NCBI GenBank assembly: GCA_046330135.1
Contig: JAXLTI010000006.1
Span: 62,001 to 126,000, forward strand
Source: CAYYFX01 sp046330135
GTDB lineage: Bacteria > ARS69
Length of the DNA stretch: 64,000 nucleotides
Direction of reading: 5' to 3'
In this document: positions 60,993-64,000 of the stretch, piece after piece
Numbering within the stretch: position 1 is the first letter of the stretch
How the letters are laid out: every line of letters starts with the position of its first letter
Made by a program: the position numbers and the translations under genes
The notes under the pieces: model-generated
Told to the model about the DNA's origin: nothing
The model's database searches: none
Seen by the model: the letters and a program-made list of their open reading frames with translations, nothing else

Positions 60993-62759
60993 GTGCAACG
61001 CCAGTTGGCGTGGGCGTCGGTCGCCATCGCTCCTCTGTTGCTCCTTGCTTCCGGTTGCCTGGACCGATCTGACTTCTCCGTACCCGAACCATCGCCGCAG
61101 ACTCCCCTGTCGCCGACCCACGTCAGCGCCAACGCCAACCGCATGCTGCCGCGCACGCAAATCACGTTCGGGCCCGCGGACTTGGGATGGTGGTTTACGG
61201 ACGTCGAGTTCAGCTGGGCCAGCGTCCCGGGGTACGCACGTCCCACGGGGGGCTTCCGCTACGCGCTGACGTCGTTGCAGGACTACGTCCGGGACGGTGG
61301 CTCCTGGGATGATTCGCGCACGCAGATCTTCGCTTGGCTCGACACGCTCCAATACTACCCGAACTTCTCGGGCGGCTACTTCACGGACTCCGTCGTTTGG
61401 CACGCCACCGCGGACGACTCCATCGCGTTTCCGTACGTCGCGCCTACAACCGGCCGTGACAGGATCCTGTTCGCGGTTCGAGGAACCGACCACGGCGGTA
61501 CCGAGGCGCTTCGGCCGATCGAGAACACGCGACTCTTCAACATCCCGGCCTTCGTGAGCGGCCCCTGCATCTCGATGGACTCCAACATCGCCGGCACGTG
61601 GAACTGCAATGAGCTGCCGTTCGTTCGCGAAGTCTTCCGCGGACGAGGCTTCCAATTCCACTGGAGAGCCAGGCCCGGAGTGTCCGCGGCGCCGGTGGCT
61701 GGCTTCAGCTACGCCGTGGATGACTCCTCGAATTGGCCGCCGTATTCGTGGGTCAGCCAGTACCCGCCGGGCGACGAGCTCTGGCTCCCCGATCCGGGTC
61801 TCCACAGGTTCTTTGTGCGAGTCATCGATGAGCGCGGCTACACGAGCGTGCTCAGCGCTCAGCTCATGGTCTACGCGGGTCCTCGCGACTGTCCGGCCGG
61901 CAGCCGCTATGTCCTCGTCGTGCTGGACACCGTGCCGACGTCTCTCGCGGGGGGCTCGTACACGATCTGGCCGATCCACTACCGAGAAGTCGAGCAACAG
62001 CTCGTCCAGTACTGGCTCCAGGGCTGCAACTTCCAGATCTTCGAGACGCGCGGGTCGGACAAGCCGCCCCTCTCGATCCTGGACTGCGCGTCCAGCGTGA
62101 TCTGGTTCGTCAGCTCGGACATCCCGGACGGGGACTCGTCGGTCTTGAACACCTATCACTCGGTCCCGCCGAACCCGCTGCCGTCGTACGTCGCCTCGGG
62201 CGGAAACCTCATGATCTGCGGCCTGCAGCCGGTGTCGGCGGCGCGCTACACGCAGAACGTCGATACGGGCGACGTGATGTTCATGAACAACCTGCCGCTG
62301 AACTTCCAGGCCACTCTCGTGGACACGACGATCGCGGATCACTGGTTTGCCACGCAGTTCGGCATCGCGCTCGTCAACGAGACGATCGCCTCCACGATTT
62401 CGGACGTCCCAGATCTCATAGCCCGGCGCCTGCGGCTCTGCCGGTCCCACGTCACGTCGGGCCCGCACCCGTACCCGGATCTCCCGTTCGACCCCCTCGC
62501 GTGGCCGCAAGGACCCATTCAGCGCGGCTTCGGGTTCTACGATCGTGGAATCGTGCCGATGGTCGTCGCGAATCCGGCGGAAGTCGTCTACACGGCGAAC
62601 GACTCGAACGACGCGATCGCGATTCGTCGGCTGACCTCGCCGGGCGTGAACGGCAATTTGGTCTACGCAGGCTTCCATCCGTACTTCGTGGGTCGCCCGG
62701 AGTTCCGGCAGTTCATCCGGGCGGTTCTCGCCGACTTCGGAGAGACCCCCGCGCCCTGA
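60993..62759 (+). CDS. secreted lipoprotein, large paralogue
   Basis: A 588-residue lipoprotein. Signal with lipobox LLLLASGC (Cys at about 22). Residues about 50-180 are the domain shared with the next two genes (MLPRTQITFGPADLG, DVEFSWASVPGYARP, SLQDYVRDGG, FSGGYFTDSVVWHAT). The remaining ~400 residues are unique: an extracellular region with a metal/catalytic-looking order not recognised, including GRGFQFHWRARPG, VLVVLDTVPTSL, and a possible GATase-like IWFVSSDIPDGDSS. Anchored in the outer or inner membrane. GTG with AGGAGGAC. Confidence 0.8.
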   Translation: MQRQLAWASVAIAPLLLLASGCLDRSDFSVPEPSPQTPLSPTHVSANANRMLPRTQITFGPADLGWWFTDVEFSWASVPGYARPTGGFRYALTSLQDYVRDGGSWDDSRTQIFAWLDTLQYYPNFSGGYFTDSVVWHATADDSIAFPYVAPTTGRDRILFAVRGTDHGGTEALRPIENTRLFNIPAFVSGPCISMDSNIAGTWNCNELPFVREVFRGRGFQFHWRARPGVSAAPVAGFSYAVDDSSNWPPYSWVSQYPPGDELWLPDPGLHRFFVRVIDERGYTSVLSAQLMVYAGPRDCPAGSRYVLVVLDTVPTSLAGGSYTIWPIHYREVEQQLVQYWLQGCNFQIFETRGSDKPPLSILDCASSVIWFVSSDIPDGDSSVLNTYHSVPPNPLPSYVASGGNLMICGLQPVSAARYTQNVDTGDVMFMNNLPLNFQATLVDTTIADHWFATQFGIALVNETIASTISDVPDLIARRLRLCRSHVTSGPHPYPDLPFDPLAWPQGPIQRGFGFYDRGIVPMVVANPAEVVYTANDSNDAIAIRRLTSPGVNGNLVYAGFHPYFVGRPEFRQFIRAVLADFGETPAP

Positions 62760-62994
62760 GGTGGCGTCGCGGCCGGCCACGCCCGTCGCCGAGGACACGC
62801 GGAGCATGGCGGCCGCCTGACCATCCGCGAGCAACACTCCATGGTCAGACCGGGACGGAGGACGCTCCTCGATCGACGCTATCGCCCGGATCCTGAAGCT
62901 CGACCTGCCGGCAGCCCACTCGGCCTTCCTCTGGGGACCGAGACAGCCCGCGAGACGACCGACAAGGAGAGGGGTGACGAGACGGGCCGGGGAC

Positions 62995-63023
62995 TTGCAA
63001 TTCGCCGGTTACGGTTGCATGAT
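62995..63023 (+). promoter_or_regulatory. promoter candidate of second and third lipoproteins
   Basis: -35 TTGCAA (62995-63000), 17 bp, -10 CATGAT (63018-63023), about 32 nt before the ATG at 63055. The rest of the 62760-63054 gap shows no gene. Confidence 0.4.
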
Positions 63024-63054
63024 CGGGGCGTCCACAATCGCCGGGGGGTGGGCG

Positions 63055-63627
63055 ATGGGACGCTGGCTCATTCCGGTTCCGATCGTCGCAACTACGCTTC
63101 TCGCAGCCATTTCGGGCTGCCAGGACTTGCCTGGGCACCGGGAAGGAACCTCGGCACCTCGCGAAGCGGCGACGCCCACCGCGCCGACCCGCCGGCAGGG
63201 CGAAGGCGACCGACTTCTCCCGCGGACCGAGATCACGTTCGGTCCGGATGACTTCACCGTCTCCGGCACTGACGTGGAGTTCCGGTGGGCCCCGCAGCGC
63301 GGGTACGCGCGACCCGTCGATGGCTGGCGGTACGCGATGGTCTCGCTGGCGGACTACGTCCGCGACGGCGGCGGGATCGGTGATCCGACCGCGCGGATCA
63401 TGGCCTGGCTCGACACGTTGACTTGCTACCCGGACTTCTCCGGGGGCTACTTCACGGACTCGGTCGTCTGGCACGCGACCGTCATCGACACGCTCGAGTT
63501 TCCTCACGTCGCGCCGCCCGGCCCACCGAACGACTACGTCGTGTTCGCGGTCCGCGGCGTGAGCCACGGGGGCTGGGAGGAGATCGTGCGGCCCCGCAAC
63601 ACGAGGTTCTTCTCCATCCTTCCCTGA
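63055..63627 (+). CDS. short lipoprotein paralogue
   Basis: A 190-residue lipoprotein with lipobox TLLAAISGC and a mature part that is essentially the shared ~130-residue domain: LLPRTEITFGPDD, DVEFRWAPQRGYARPVDGWRY, SLADYVRDGG, and FSGGYFTDSVVWHAT. It lacks the long C-terminal part of the gene at 60993. ATG at 63055; weak ribosome site. Followed by a third copy after 13 bp. Confidence 0.8.
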   Translation: MGRWLIPVPIVATTLLAAISGCQDLPGHREGTSAPREAATPTAPTRRQGEGDRLLPRTEITFGPDDFTVSGTDVEFRWAPQRGYARPVDGWRYAMVSLADYVRDGGGIGDPTARIMAWLDTLTCYPDFSGGYFTDSVVWHATVIDTLEFPHVAPPGPPNDYVVFAVRGVSHGGWEEIVRPRNTRFFSILP

Positions 63628-63640
63628 GAGGACGGTCTCG

Positions 63641-64000
63641 ATGGGACGCTCGCTGGTATCGGGATCGATCGTCGCGATCGCGCTTCTCGGCGTCTTCGGC
63701 TGCTTGCCGGGACACCGGGAGCCCGCCCTGGCGACCCTTGGAGAGGCCACCCTCGGACCGGCGCGCGGAGAAGGCGCGGCCGACCAGCTCCTGCCTCGAA
63801 CCGAGATCACGTTCGGACCCGCGGACCTCGGGGCCTGGGGCACGGACGTCGAATTCCGGTGGGCCAGCCGCCCGGGTTACGCGATCCCCAGGGGCGGTTT
63901 CCGGTATGCGCTGACCTCCCTTTCGGATTACGTCCGGGATGGCGGCCACTGGGGCGACCCGGCGTCGCTGATCTTCGCGTGGCTGGACACTCTGACGTAC
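63641..64000 (+). CDS. third lipoprotein paralogue, truncated by window edge
   Basis: Starts ATG with GAGAGGAC; a signal with lipobox LLGVFGC, then LLPRTEITFGPADLG, DVEFRWASRPGYAIPRGGFRY, and SLSDYVRDGG, matching the shared domain. The frame is open to base 64000 (120 codons, complete codons), so the gene continues beyond the window. Operon partner of the preceding gene. Confidence 0.85.
   Translation, partial: MGRSLVSGSIVAIALLGVFGCLPGHREPALATLGEATLGPARGEGAADQLLPRTEITFGPADLGAWGTDVEFRWASRPGYAIPRGGFRYALTSLSDYVRDGGHWGDPASLIFAWLDTLTY

Noticed and set aside
62841..63251. Plus-strand frame between and over the lipoprotein genes
   Set aside because: Arg-rich shadow in another frame of the second lipoprotein; no family, start or ribosome site.

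Overview
This window is a very GC-rich bacterial chromosome segment with short intergenic gaps and many GTG/TTG starts. Several secreted proteins end in a FlgD-like Ig domain with a terminal 'GxYxxRL...R' strand. Together with ASPIC/UnbV-FG-GAP proteins, a Rieske/cytochrome b locus and multihaem cytochromes, this points to the FCB superphylum neighbourhood, most likely a Candidatus Eisenbacteria-like lineage. That placement is inference from gene style; no rRNA is present. No tRNA, rRNA or CRISPR array was seen. Most genes look chromosomal and housekeeping or respiratory. The only mobile-element traces are two small decayed fragments.

Layout. 1-3.5 kb: a 47-bp tandem array at the edge, an Arg/Asp-rich secreted protein, an OsmC-like protein and a large DUF2339-like membrane protein. 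3.5-9.3 kb: a seven-gene respiratory operon (small hypothetical, tetrahaem c, four-cluster ferredoxin, NrfD, Rieske, fused cytochrome b, nonahaem c) behind a good divergent promoter. 9.3-12.3 kb: an endonuclease-dU-like (DUF99) gene facing a DRG/TGS-type GTPase, then hemerythrin and a small membrane-anchored protein. 12.6-17.6 kb: a giant repeat-rich secreted protein, a secreted protein with an unusual C-terminal signature, and a scar of FlgD-domain and IS91-like remnants. 17.7-23.5 kb: NTF2-like, DinB, amidohydrolase, TypA and a stand-alone caspase-fold-like protein. 23.5-32.3 kb: FG-GAP/ASPIC secreted protein, a MocR regulator lacking its PLP lysine, and a four-gene redox operon (DUF6599-like, DUF362, polyferredoxin, Tat-exported aldo/keto reductase).

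32.5-42.7 kb: ElbB, YchF, MsrB-MsrA fusion, HMGL/isopropylmalate-synthase-like enzyme with a TPR partner, a second protein with the unusual C-terminal signature, GuaA, an SbnI-like ParB/Srx-fold protein and a P-loop protein. 42.9-47 kb: three Tad pilus-type genes (two TadE-like, one TadG/vWA), a membrane protein and a small charged protein. 47-51.3 kb: a long acyl-CoA dehydrogenase coupled to an ETF-quinone oxidoreductase. 51.3-57.5 kb: a FlgD-tailed secreted protein, an HD-GYP/HEAT pair sharing an N-terminal module, and an ATP-dependent DNA ligase. 57.5-64 kb: a polytopic membrane protein, an M29 aminopeptidase and three tandem paralogous lipoproteins, the last cut by the window edge.

Functionally, the window joins quinone-linked electron transfer (the cytochrome operon, the Fe-S/DUF362 operon, ACAD/ETF-QO) with a diverse secreted surface proteome. 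The strongest candidates for something undescribed are the hybrid NrfCD-Rieske/cytb-multihaem operon, the C-terminal signature PVAVEPxxWGxxKxxYR, the SbnI-like/P-loop pair, and the lysine-less MocR next to a clear palindrome.
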